A stretch of DNA of 64,000 bases from Corallococcus macrosporus (GTDB taxonomy: Bacteria; Myxococcota; Myxococcia; Myxococcales; Myxococcaceae), in the NCBI RefSeq assembly GCF_017302985.1, contig NZ_JAFIMU010000006.1, forward strand, positions 532,403-596,402. Reading direction: 5' to 3'. This document shows positions 34,166-42,571 of the stretch, piece after piece. Position 1 is the stretch's first letter. Each line of letters opens with the position of its first letter. The notes beneath the pieces are model-generated. The model saw nothing but the letters and a program-made list of their open reading frames with translations. It made no database searches and was not told where the DNA came from. A program made the position numbers and the translations under genes.

Positions 34166-34507
34166 CTAGATGTCGTCCGGCAACTTCACGTCCATCTCGA
34201 TGGAGCCGTTGAACACGGCGCCGTCCTCGATGATGACCCGCGGGGCCTTGATGTCGCCCGCCACCTTCGCGGAGGCGTTGATGGCCACGCGCGTGGAAGC
34301 GTCGATGTTGCCGCTCGCCTCGCCGTTGATGGTCAGTTCCTCGGCGCGGATGTCCGCCTGGACCTTGCCGGTGCCTTCGATGGTGAGGTGGTTCTTGAGG
34401 GCGATCTGCCCCTCCACACGCCCTTCGATGACCAGGTCCCCTCCGCCCGTGAGGTTGCCCCTGATGACGATGCCCTTGCCAATGATGCCCGTTTCACCCT
34501 GTGCCAT
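34166..34507 (-). CDS. bacN: short bactofilin (BacN-like)
   Basis: A 113-residue bactofilin with strands IVIRGNLTGGGDLVIEGRVE, IALKNHLTIEGTGKVQADIR, EASGNIDASTRVAINASAKV and GDIKAPRVIIEDGAVFNGSI. It is the first bactofilin gene of the bacN-bacO-bacP-padC run. The hydrolase gene lies 53 bp upstream on the same strand. Close similarity to bacO over the beta-helix points to old tandem duplication. Confidence 0.92.
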   Translation of the reverse strand: MAQGETGIIGKGIVIRGNLTGGGDLVIEGRVEGQIALKNHLTIEGTGKVQADIRAEELTINGEASGNIDASTRVAINASAKVAGDIKAPRVIIEDGAVFNGSIEMDVKLPDDI

Positions 34508-34560
34508 GAGGTGATCCTCGCCAGCGCCTGCTCCAGTGGGAGCGGGGCGACCTGATTATG

Positions 34561-35397
34561 TCAGAGATGCGCGGAGATCCAGCCGGAGATGTCCTGGAAC
34601 ACCGTCGCGCGGTCCCGCTCGTTGAGCGGCTCGTGCCGCATGCCGGGGTACTCCTTGAACTTCTTGTCCGCCGTCCCCGCCGCCTCGAAGAAGGCCCGCG
34701 CCGCCGCCGGCAGCGCCACCCCGTCCTCCTGGCCGCACAGCACGAACAGCGGCACTTGAATCTTCGGCGCCAGGCCGAGCGTCTGCGCCTGGGCGGCCGT
34801 GGACTCCACGAACCAGCGGGGCGTGGCGAAGGGCACGTACAGCGGGTCCGCGGTGACTGCCTTCTGGATTTCCGGGTCGGTGCTGAGCATGTCCGGGGCC
34901 AGGCCCGAGGGGACCTTCATCCACGGCACCAGGCTGCCCACCATGCGCGCGGCCAGGACCTTCGCGGCGGGCGGGCTGATGGCCAGCTTGAGGTAGGGCG
35001 CGGAGAGGATGGCGCCGGACAGGCCCTCCAGCCGCCCGGTGAGGGCGTGCGCGGCCATCAGGCCGCCGTGGCTGTGGGCCAGGAGGAAGATCTTCTGGTC
35101 GCCCGCGGCCTTGCGCACGCGCTGCCAGAAGCCGTCCAGGTCATCCAGGAACTCCGTCCACTTCGCGGCGTAGGCGCGGCGGCCGTCCGCGCGGCCGTGG
35201 CCCCGGTAGTCGAAGCCGTGCACGGCGAAGCCGTCCGCCACCAGCGCGTCGATGACGGGGCGGTAGCGGCCGATGTGGTCGCCGTAGCCGTGGACGATGG
35301 CGACGTGCGCGCGGGGGGCTGAGTCCGGCAGGTCCAGCGTCCAGAACAGCCGGGTGTTGTCCTTCCCGGTGAAGAAGCCTTCGTCGTGGCGGGCCAT
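34561..35397 (-). CDS. alpha/beta hydrolase, lysophospholipase/monoacylglycerol lipase type
   Basis: A 278-residue cytoplasmic hydrolase. HGYGDHIGRYRPVIDALVAD supplies the oxyanion HG and the family's N-terminal part, and FDYRGHGRADGRR the G-H-G turn. The nucleophile elbow reads LLAHSHGGLMA, so the usual G-x-S-x-G is A-H-S-H-G. The likely acid is the Asp of LCGQEDGVALP and the base the His of GMRHEPLNE. The likely substrate is a monoglyceride or lysolipid, by family. Lies between the TPR gene and bacN on the same strand. Confidence 0.9.
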   Translation of the reverse strand: MARHDEGFFTGKDNTRLFWTLDLPDSAPRAHVAIVHGYGDHIGRYRPVIDALVADGFAVHGFDYRGHGRADGRRAYAAKWTEFLDDLDGFWQRVRKAAGDQKIFLLAHSHGGLMAAHALTGRLEGLSGAILSAPYLKLAISPPAAKVLAARMVGSLVPWMKVPSGLAPDMLSTDPEIQKAVTADPLYVPFATPRWFVESTAAQAQTLGLAPKIQVPLFVLCGQEDGVALPAAARAFFEAAGTADKKFKEYPGMRHEPLNERDRATVFQDISGWISAHL

Positions 35398-35409
35398 GAG
35401 CCCGGGACC

Positions 35410-37302
35410 TTAGCGGCCCTGCGCCGTCGAGGGTAGCGCCTTCCACTTGCGCTCCAGGGAGGTGCGCTGATCCGCCGGCTCGGCGGCCTCCGGCTCCAGC
35501 GTCAGCACCTCCAGCGCGCGCTTCCAGACCCGGGCGGCCTCCGGGGCGCGGCCCGCCTTGAGGTAGGCGTCCCCCAGGTGCTCCAGGATGGCGGGGTCGT
35601 CCGGGGACAGGTCCACCGCGCGCTCCAGTGCCTCCACGGCCTTCCGGGCCTCGCCGCGCTGGAAGTGCACCCACCCCAGCGAGTCCACGAAGGCGGCGTT
35701 GTCCGGCTGGAGCGCCAGCGCGCGGCGCACCAGCCGCTCCGCCTCGTCCAGGTCCCGGCCCCGCTGCGCCATCACGTAGCCCATGAAGTTCAGCGCCGAG
35801 GCGTGGTCCGGCTTCAGCGCGAGCACCGCCCGCATGCGCAATAGCGCACCCGCCACGTCGCCCTGGCGCTCCAGCAGGGTGGCCAGCGCGAACTGCAGGT
35901 CCTGGTTCTTCGGGGCCTTCGCGACGGCGTCCCGCAGGAGCGCGAGCGCGTCCGGCGCCCGGCCCTGGCGCTCCAGCAGGGTGGCCAGGGCGTCGTACGC
36001 CATCGCCCCACCCTGCCCCGCCAGCGCCTCGCGCAGCACCCCTTCGGCCGTCGCCGCCGCGCCGCTCCGCTCAAGCGCCCGGGCGTAGCCGACGCGCACC
36101 TCCACGTCGTCCGGGGCCTCCGCCATGGCGGCGCGGTAGAGCGCCAGCGCGCGCGGATGGTCTCCGGCCAGCGACAGGCAGCGGGCCTGACGCTGCCGGG
36201 CGTCGGGGTACACCTCCGAGTCCGGGGGCACGCCCGCGAAGTCCTGGGCCGCGACGGAGAAGCGCCGCGTCCGCTCCGCGACGAGGCCCGCGTAGTACGC
36301 CAGCCGGGGCTCGTCCGGCGCGTCCTTGCGCGCGGCGTCCAGCACCTCTTGCGCGGCGGCGGGCTCGCCCGAGGCCAGGTAGCTGAAGGCCACCCGCACG
36401 GCCAGCTCCGGCGACGCGGACAGCGACAGCAGCCGGTCGAAGTACGCCCGCGCCCGCGTCACCGACCCGCCCTTCAGCGCGGCGCGGCCCGCGGACAGCA
36501 GCACCTCGCGGCTGTCCGGATCCGCCTCCAGCGCGCGGGCCAGCGCGTCCTCCGCGTCCTTCGCCCGGCCGGCCTCCTCGTGGATGCGGGCCAGCGTGGA
36601 CCACACCTCCACGTCGCCCGGGTCGCGCTCGGCGGCCTTCACCAGCAGGCGCTCGGCGCGGGCCGCGTCGCCGCGCTCGGCGAAGACGAGCCCCAGCCGC
36701 CGGTACCCGGAGGGCTCTCCCGGCAGCGCGTGGGCCAGCGCCTCCACCACCTTCACGGCCTCGTCGGGGTCCTTCGCGTCGAGGTACAGCTGCGACAGGA
36801 CGAGGTACGCCTCCGGGTCGCGGGGACGCAGGGCCACCGCGCGGCGCAGGTGCTGGCGGGCGCGCGGCACACGGCCGGACTCCATCAACACGCGGCCCAG
36901 GAGCACGTGCGCGGCGTAGTGCGTGGGGGCCCGCTCCACGGCGCGGCGCAGCTCGCGCTCGGCGCGCTCCAGGTCGCCCAGGCGCGCGTACTCCTCGCCC
37001 AGCTGGGTGAGGAGGTTCGGGTTGCCGTCGTCGGTGGCGAGCGCCAGCCGCAGCTCGTCCACGGCGCCCCGGTGGTTGCCCTCCAGGTGCATGAGCCGCG
37101 ACTGGAGGTAGTGCGCGTAGCTGGCGGACGACGCGGACGGCTCGTCGTCGCTGGAGTCCATGGCCTCGCGCATCGCCTCGCGGTCGACGTGCGGGGCCGG
37201 AGCCCTCGCCGGGGCCTTCCTCGCGGGCGCGGCCCCCGAACCTCCGGCGGCCAGCGCGAGGCACAACACGGCGGCACGGCTGAGGAGCGGGAGCGGGCGC
37301 AC
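35410..37302 (-). CDS. exported TPR-repeat protein
   Basis: A 630-residue protein starting at GTG 37300-37302, 5 bp after the sgmT stop. A signal-like stretch (SRAAVLCLALAAGGSGA) suggests export. From about 70 to 600 it consists of some fourteen tetratricopeptide-like repeats (AERELRRAVERAPTHYAAHV, ARQHLRRAVALRPRDPEAYL, AERLVRRALALQPDNAAFVD). Such solenoids act as protein-binding platforms in the periplasm or outer membrane. The partner is unknown. Conserved position between sgmT and the hydrolase gene suggests a common transcript. Confidence 0.85.
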   Translation of the reverse strand: MRPLPLLSRAAVLCLALAAGGSGAAPARKAPARAPAPHVDREAMREAMDSSDDEPSASSASYAHYLQSRLMHLEGNHRGAVDELRLALATDDGNPNLLTQLGEEYARLGDLERAERELRRAVERAPTHYAAHVLLGRVLMESGRVPRARQHLRRAVALRPRDPEAYLVLSQLYLDAKDPDEAVKVVEALAHALPGEPSGYRRLGLVFAERGDAARAERLLVKAAERDPGDVEVWSTLARIHEEAGRAKDAEDALARALEADPDSREVLLSAGRAALKGGSVTRARAYFDRLLSLSASPELAVRVAFSYLASGEPAAAQEVLDAARKDAPDEPRLAYYAGLVAERTRRFSVAAQDFAGVPPDSEVYPDARQRQARCLSLAGDHPRALALYRAAMAEAPDDVEVRVGYARALERSGAAATAEGVLREALAGQGGAMAYDALATLLERQGRAPDALALLRDAVAKAPKNQDLQFALATLLERQGDVAGALLRMRAVLALKPDHASALNFMGYVMAQRGRDLDEAERLVRRALALQPDNAAFVDSLGWVHFQRGEARKAVEALERAVDLSPDDPAILEHLGDAYLKAGRAPEAARVWKRALEVLTLEPEAAEPADQRTSLERKWKALPSTAQGR

Positions 37303-37307
37303 GCGGG

Positions 37308-39821
37308 CTAGTGGACCTCGGGCGGAGGCGCCCCCAGCTTCTCCAACAGCTTCTCCACCGGATCGCTGTCCTGGCTGACGTCCGCCATGGCGGCCCGGTA
37401 CTCGATGGAGGTCACCTTCTCCACGTCCGGCATCAGGCGGTTGATGACCGTGCGCGCCGCGTCGGCGTTGCACTCGGGCAGCACCACCGCGAAGACGCCC
37501 AGGCCCAGGTGGGCGATGGAGTCCGGATGGCGCACGCGCTTGCGCATCACGTCCCCCATGTTGGACGGCATCTCCTCCAGGTCCCGGTCCGGACGCAGCA
37601 CCGCCAGCGTGAGGGCGCGGTGGTAGCGCCGGCTGCGGGCCACCTCCTGCTCCAGGCGCAGGAGCAGGCCGCGGCGGTCGAGCAGGCCCGTCACCGGATC
37701 ACTGCCGGTGCGGCGCTGGAGCGAGTTCGTCTTCTCCTGCTGGTCCTTCTCACCCTGGCGCAGCTTGAGCGCGCGCTCGGTGCGGTTGAGCAGCTCCACC
37801 GCGTTGAAGGGCTTGGCCATGTAGTCCACCGCGCCCAGGTTGAGCGCGCGGACCTTGTCGGCCACGCCCTGGTGGGCGGACAGGAGGATGACGGGGATGT
37901 GCGCCGTGTCCGACGAGGACTTGAGCGCCATGGCCGCGTCCAGGCCGTCCAGCTTGGGCAGGAACACGTCCATGACCACCAGGTCCGGCCGGGACGCCCT
38001 CGCCTTCGCCAGGCCCTCCGCGCCGTCGCGCGCCACCTCCACGCGGTACTTCGAGCGCAGCACCTCCGACAGCACCGCGGCGATTTCGGGCTCGTCCTCC
38101 ACCACCAGCACGCGCGGCTGCTCGGGCGCGGCACCGGGCGCGGGCTGCGGCCGGGGGTTGCGCGCGGCCTCCTGCGCCAGGGGCAGCGTGAAGACGAAGG
38201 TGCAGCCGCCGTCGGCCGGGCTCTCCGCCCAGATTTCGCCGCCGTGCAGCTCCACGAACTCCTTGCAGATGGCCAGCCCCAGCCCCGTGCCCTTGGGCCC
38301 GTGGCGGTAGCGGTCGAACACGAGGTGCAGCTCGTCCGGGGGGATGCCCACGCCGTTGTCGCTGACCATCACGCGCACCGCGTCGCCGTCCGGACGGGAC
38401 AGCCGCTGCGTGCGCACCACGACCGAGCCCGGGTCGCTGGCGTGCTGGATGGCGTTGCTGATGAGGTTCTGCAGCACCTCGTGCAGCTTCACCTCGTCGC
38501 CAATCAGCATCAGGCTGTCGGGGCACTCGGAGCGCAGCGCCACGGCCTTCTCCGCCGCCAGGATTTCCAGCTCCGCCACGGCATCGCGGCACAGCTGCGC
38601 CACGTCCAGCACGCGGGGCTCGATGGACAGCCGCGCCGCCTCGCCCTTGCCCTTCTCCAGCAGGGACTCGACCAGGGTGAGGATCTTCCGGCCCTGGCGG
38701 ATCATCGCGTCCGCGGACTGCTTCTGCTGCGCCTCCAGCGGCCCTTCCAAGAGCAGCCGGCCGTGGCCCAGCAGCACCTGGAGCGGCGCGCGCAGGTCGT
38801 GGCTGCACACCGCGATGATCTCATCCTTGAGGCGGTTGAGCTCCTTCAGGCGGCGGTTCGCGTCGGTGAGCTCGCGGTAGCGCTCCACGTACGCCAGCTC
38901 CATGTCCTCGCGCTTCTTCTTCACCGCCGTGTGCAGGCGCGCGTTGCGGATGGAGTTGGCGAGCACGCCCGCCACGGCCTCCGCGAACTCCTGCTCGTCG
39001 CGCCCGATGGACGCCTCGCCCTTAGACACGCGCAGGAAGAGCGCGCCCAACAGGTCGTCCTGGCAGATGAGCGGCTGCACCAGGATGGACTTCACGCCCT
39101 GCGGCAAGAGTGACGTGCGCACCTCCGCCATCAGCGGGTCGCGCTGCGCCTCTTCGATCAGCACCGGCTGCCGCGTCTCCAGCGCGCGGCGCAGCTCCGG
39201 GTAGCGCGCCACCTCGATGTCCAGCTGGACGAGGCTGGGGTCCTCCTGCGTCGCGACGACCGTGGCCGTGCGCGCGTGGCTGCCCTCCACCAGCACCACG
39301 GAGCAGCGGTCCGTGCCGGTGACCTGGCCGACCTTCTCCACCGCGATGCGGAGGATCTCCTCCAGCTCCAGGGAGCTGGTGGCCGCCTGGGTGATTTCGA
39401 GCAGCATCCCCATGCGCATGCGGATGCGCTCCTCGCGCTCCTTCAGCCGCCAGGCGCGCAGGGCGGACTCCAGCCGGGGCACCAGCTCATCCGCGCCGCG
39501 CACGAAGTCATCCACCGCCAGCCGCTTGAAGGCCTCCGCGGAGCGGGCACGGCCCTGGTCCACCAGCACCGGCAGGCGCTGGAGCTTGTCCGTCTTGCGC
39601 ACCGTCTCCAGCAGCTCCGCGGCCCGCTTGGCCGTCACCGCCAGGAGCACCACCTCCGGCTGGAGCTGGTCCACCATCTCCGCCAGCCCGGTCTCCCGTT
39701 CGGTGGAGGCGCACTGATAGCCACTCGCCGTGAGCCGCTCCACCAGCGCGTCACCCGCGGCCTTCGCCGCCAGGACGAGCACCCGCCCCCGCTGCTCCGA
39801 CGACAACATCTCGATCCTCAC
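37308..39821 (-). CDS. sgmT: hybrid histidine kinase with receiver and degenerate GGDEF domain (SgmT-like)
   Basis: An 837-residue protein. Residues 10-125 look like a receiver that has lost its phospho-Asp. A GAF domain spans about 140-295, a helical linker 296-335, the HisKA domain has His341 (VCSHDLRAPLQ), and the ATPase has NLISNAIQHA (N box), DNGVGIP and GTGLGLA. A full receiver follows with Asp618 (VVMDVFLP). At the C-terminus a GGDEF fold has GLGVF (773-777) in place of GGDEF, but keeps an I-site Arg764-x-x-Asp767 exactly five residues before it. This matches M. xanthus SgmT, a c-di-GMP receptor controlling extracellular matrix with the regulator DigR (encoded elsewhere). GTG 39819-39821 has GGAGG six bases upstream. 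Confidence 0.9.
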   Translation of the reverse strand: MRIEMLSSEQRGRVLVLAAKAAGDALVERLTASGYQCASTERETGLAEMVDQLQPEVVLLAVTAKRAAELLETVRKTDKLQRLPVLVDQGRARSAEAFKRLAVDDFVRGADELVPRLESALRAWRLKEREERIRMRMGMLLEITQAATSSLELEEILRIAVEKVGQVTGTDRCSVVLVEGSHARTATVVATQEDPSLVQLDIEVARYPELRRALETRQPVLIEEAQRDPLMAEVRTSLLPQGVKSILVQPLICQDDLLGALFLRVSKGEASIGRDEQEFAEAVAGVLANSIRNARLHTAVKKKREDMELAYVERYRELTDANRRLKELNRLKDEIIAVCSHDLRAPLQVLLGHGRLLLEGPLEAQQKQSADAMIRQGRKILTLVESLLEKGKGEAARLSIEPRVLDVAQLCRDAVAELEILAAEKAVALRSECPDSLMLIGDEVKLHEVLQNLISNAIQHASDPGSVVVRTQRLSRPDGDAVRVMVSDNGVGIPPDELHLVFDRYRHGPKGTGLGLAICKEFVELHGGEIWAESPADGGCTFVFTLPLAQEAARNPRPQPAPGAAPEQPRVLVVEDEPEIAAVLSEVLRSKYRVEVARDGAEGLAKARASRPDLVVMDVFLPKLDGLDAAMALKSSSDTAHIPVILLSAHQGVADKVRALNLGAVDYMAKPFNAVELLNRTERALKLRQGEKDQQEKTNSLQRRTGSDPVTGLLDRRGLLLRLEQEVARSRRYHRALTLAVLRPDRDLEEMPSNMGDVMRKRVRHPDSIAHLGLGVFAVVLPECNADAARTVINRLMPDVEKVTSIEYRAAMADVSQDSDPVEKLLEKLGAPPPEVH

Positions 39822-40258
39822 GGCGCGCCTCCGCCCCGCCCATCCAGGGAACGACGTCGCGGAAACCCGTTGGGTGCGTAAGGGGTCATGGTCGATTCCG
39901 GATCATGCCGTCTAACCCGTCCGCGGGCCAGCGGATGGACGGGGCTCTCCTGAGCGAGAGGGGTGAGAAAAGGCGCGCGACGTATACCCCGGTCCGGTGT
40001 CCTTCCTCCGGAATCCCGCACGCGCATGACGGTCCGGTGACCGGCTTTGCCTGCCCGGTCCCGGGTCGGGGTGTAACACCGCGAGAACAGCCACGCTGTC
40101 ACTTTCTTCCCTTACCACTCTTCGTGCCGGACGGGAGGCAGGGCGGGCAGGCAAGCGGCGGTGGGGGTCCTGGGCGGCTTTCGCGATCAGGATTCCGGGG
40201 AAGGCGGTGGTGGGTGACCGCGCCCGCTTCCTGAGGGAGCGCGGTAGAGTGCGAAACC
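39822..40258. other. 437-bp divergent intergenic region
   Basis: It separates sgmT (minus) from the lipoprotein gene (plus) and must hold both promoters. The only structure I can point to is a direct repeat CGGTCCGGTG at 39989-39998 and 40029-40038, 40 bp apart, which could be an operator pair. Short frames crossing here lack codon bias or support. Confidence 0.5.
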
Positions 40259-41821
40259 ATGCACTCCGTCCCTTCGCGCCCATTCGTGTCACGGGCCTTG
40301 CTGGCCTCGCTGACCCTCTGCGCTTCCGTGTTCGCCGCCTGTGGCGGAGACAAGCCGCCGCCCACGCCGGATCCGCCGGTGGTGACCCTGACCGTGCCGC
40401 AGCCGAACACGGCGGCGCCGACGCTGACGGTGCGGGTCATCGTGTCCGGGTGTGACTCCGTGGCGCAGGTGGACATCTACGACCGGGACACGTTCCTGAA
40501 GACCGTCCCCTACACCAGCGGGTCCATGGACTTCGAGCTGGCGTCGAATGAGATCAAGTACACCCGCGGCCTCGCCGTGGGCCTGTCGCTCAACGCGCGG
40601 GCGACGTGCTCGGACGGCCGGACCAACGTGTCCCAGCCCCAGGCGGCCACGTTCCTGCCGGTGACGAAGGTGATCAAGGACCCGGACCCCAACGGCCAGG
40701 TGGTGACGGACTTCTTCATCGCCGAGGGCAGCGGCACGAACGTCGCCTTCCTCGGGTGCGGCAACCCCACCACCGGCTCCGGCACGCTCTTCCGCGTGGA
40801 CGCGACGGGCGCGGTGCGCAACTCGGTGGAGATGGGCATCCCGTGCAGCGTGGACACGGTCATCACCAGCGTGAACCCGCAGAGCGGCAAGCGGTGGGTG
40901 TGGACGCCGGGCATCGGCGCGGTGGCCATCGACAACAACTTCGTCATCTCCGGCCGGACGGCGACCACCTACAAGCCCGAGCGCCTGTCCGTCATGGACA
41001 ACGGCGATGCGCTGGTCATCAACGGCATCAACGTGTCGCGGCTCAAGCACACGTCGACGAACGGCGATTTCCAGTGGACGCACCAGTCGTCGTGGCGGCC
41101 CGTGGGCCCGGCGCAGCAGAAGGGCGCGCAGGTCATCTTCCCCATGTCGCGCGTGCCCAACCAGGCGTCCCCCAACCTGCTGGAGCTCGTGATCGTGACG
41201 CTGGCCGTGGAGGCCTCCGGGGACAAGGTGCCCTTCGTGCACGAGCGGATCATCACCCAGTACCAGGGCGACTCCGCCTCGCCGCCTCCCATCGCGCTCA
41301 GCCCGGATGGCGGCTCGGTCTACCTGGCGCTCGCCTTCGCGAACAACCAGTCGCGGGTGCAGGCGTGCTCCACGGAGGTGGCGGGCTGCGAGGGCTCCGC
41401 GCTCAAGTGGATGAGCGTCGTGCTGCCGGTGCCGGTGAACTTCCTGCTCCCCTTCTCCGCGGGCTCGAAGCTGGCGGCCATCGGCACGCAGCGCGTGTGG
41501 TTCCTGGATACGGGGAGCGGCCTTGTGGCCAACAAGGGCGGCATCTCCGTGGACGCGTCCGGACAGCTGCGCATCCGCCAGGTGCAGCTGGGCCTGCCGA
41601 CGAGCCCGGAGTTCTACCTGCTCAACGGTCCGGACCGGGCCGGCGCCCTGCCCGTCGAGATCGTCGCGGTGGACTCCGCCGAGAAGGGCGAGCTGTTCCG
41701 CTACGAGGTCTCCAGCAGCCTGTCCTGCTCCGTGGATGACAGCGGGCGGCTGTGGATGCGCGTGGGCAACAACCTGGTCCAGGCCCTGCCGCTGAGCGAC
41801 TACCGCGCCGTCAAGCCGTGA
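40259..41821 (+). CDS. large lipoprotein, beta-rich, unknown function
   Basis: The 520-residue product has a lipoprotein signal (LLASLTLCASVFAACGGD, lipobox Cys28), then a Pro-rich linker and an Ig-like stretch of about 90 residues (VTLTVPQPNTAAPTLTVRVI, VDIYDRDTFLKTVPY). Residues 140-510 are beta-rich with SPDGGSVYLALAFANNQS-type blades, consistent with a beta-propeller. Probably outer-membrane anchored. No family is recognised. It stands alone on the plus strand, convergent with tlyA 9 bp away. Confidence 0.78.
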   Translation: MHSVPSRPFVSRALLASLTLCASVFAACGGDKPPPTPDPPVVTLTVPQPNTAAPTLTVRVIVSGCDSVAQVDIYDRDTFLKTVPYTSGSMDFELASNEIKYTRGLAVGLSLNARATCSDGRTNVSQPQAATFLPVTKVIKDPDPNGQVVTDFFIAEGSGTNVAFLGCGNPTTGSGTLFRVDATGAVRNSVEMGIPCSVDTVITSVNPQSGKRWVWTPGIGAVAIDNNFVISGRTATTYKPERLSVMDNGDALVINGINVSRLKHTSTNGDFQWTHQSSWRPVGPAQQKGAQVIFPMSRVPNQASPNLLELVIVTLAVEASGDKVPFVHERIITQYQGDSASPPPIALSPDGGSVYLALAFANNQSRVQACSTEVAGCEGSALKWMSVVLPVPVNFLLPFSAGSKLAAIGTQRVWFLDTGSGLVANKGGISVDASGQLRIRQVQLGLPTSPEFYLLNGPDRAGALPVEIVAVDSAEKGELFRYEVSSSLSCSVDDSGRLWMRVGNNLVQALPLSDYRAVKP

Positions 41822-41830
41822 CGGTGGCCA

Positions 41831-42571
41831 TCAGGGCCTGTCGGCGACGAGGAGCGCTTCCACGTTGCCGGCGGGCCCGGGCACGGGTGAGTCCATCACC
41901 CCGCGCACGGTGAGCCCGTGCTCGCGCACGAACGCCGTCACGGTGTCGATGGCGTCCTGCCGCGCCGCGGGGTCGCGCACCACGCCGCCCTTGCCCACCC
42001 GGTCCGGCCCGACCTCGAATTGAGGCTTCACCAGGGCGATGAGCAGGCCGCCCGGTGAGAGGAACGGCAGCACCGACGGCAGCACCTGGGTGAGCGAGAT
42101 GAAGCTCACGTCGATGACGACCACGCCCACCTTCTCCGGCAGGTCCTCGTCCGTGAGGTAGCGCGCGTTGACCCGCTCCCGCGAGCGGACGCGCGGGTCC
42201 ACGCGCAGCTTCTCGTGGAGCTGGCCGTAGCCCACGTCGATGGCGTGCACGCGCACGGCGCCGTGCTGGAGCAGGCAGTCGGTGAAGCCGCCGGTGCTGG
42301 CGCCGATGTCCGCGCCCACGCGGCCCGTCACGTCCAGGCCGAAGCGGTCCATGGCCGCCTTGAGCTTGAGGCCGCCGCGCGACACGTACGGGAGCACCTC
42401 GCCCTTGAGGCGCAGCTCAGCCTCCACGGGGACCAGGGACCCGGGCTTGTCCACGCGCTGATCCGCGACCACGACCTGGCCGGCGAGGATGAGCGCCTGG
42501 GCCTTGGTGCGCGACTCGGCGAGCCCGCGCTCCACGACCAGCACGTCCAGCCGTTCCTTCTTCGGCTTCAC
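41831..42571 (-). CDS. tlyA: TlyA-family rRNA 2'-O-methyltransferase
   Basis: A 246-residue protein with an N-terminal S4 RNA-binding domain (ERLDVLVVERGLAESRTKAQ, ALILAGQVVVADQRVDKPG) and an FtsJ/RrmJ-like methyltransferase domain with the SAM motif GADIGASTGGFTDCLLQHGA. TlyA enzymes 2'-O-methylate rRNA cytidines (in mycobacteria, sites in 16S and 23S rRNA, giving capreomycin sensitivity); some were called hemolysins. GTG 42569-42571 overlaps the dxs stop by GTGA. Confidence 0.92.
   Translation of the reverse strand: MKPKKERLDVLVVERGLAESRTKAQALILAGQVVVADQRVDKPGSLVPVEAELRLKGEVLPYVSRGGLKLKAAMDRFGLDVTGRVGADIGASTGGFTDCLLQHGAVRVHAIDVGYGQLHEKLRVDPRVRSRERVNARYLTDEDLPEKVGVVVIDVSFISLTQVLPSVLPFLSPGGLLIALVKPQFEVGPDRVGKGGVVRDPAARQDAIDTVTAFVREHGLTVRGVMDSPVPGPAGNVEALLVADRP

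Noticed and set aside
39912..40476. Two minus-strand frames (about 125 residues each) in and beyond the gap before the lipoprotein gene
   Set aside because: No signal, motif or ribosome site; one overlaps the lipoprotein signal region in antisense.
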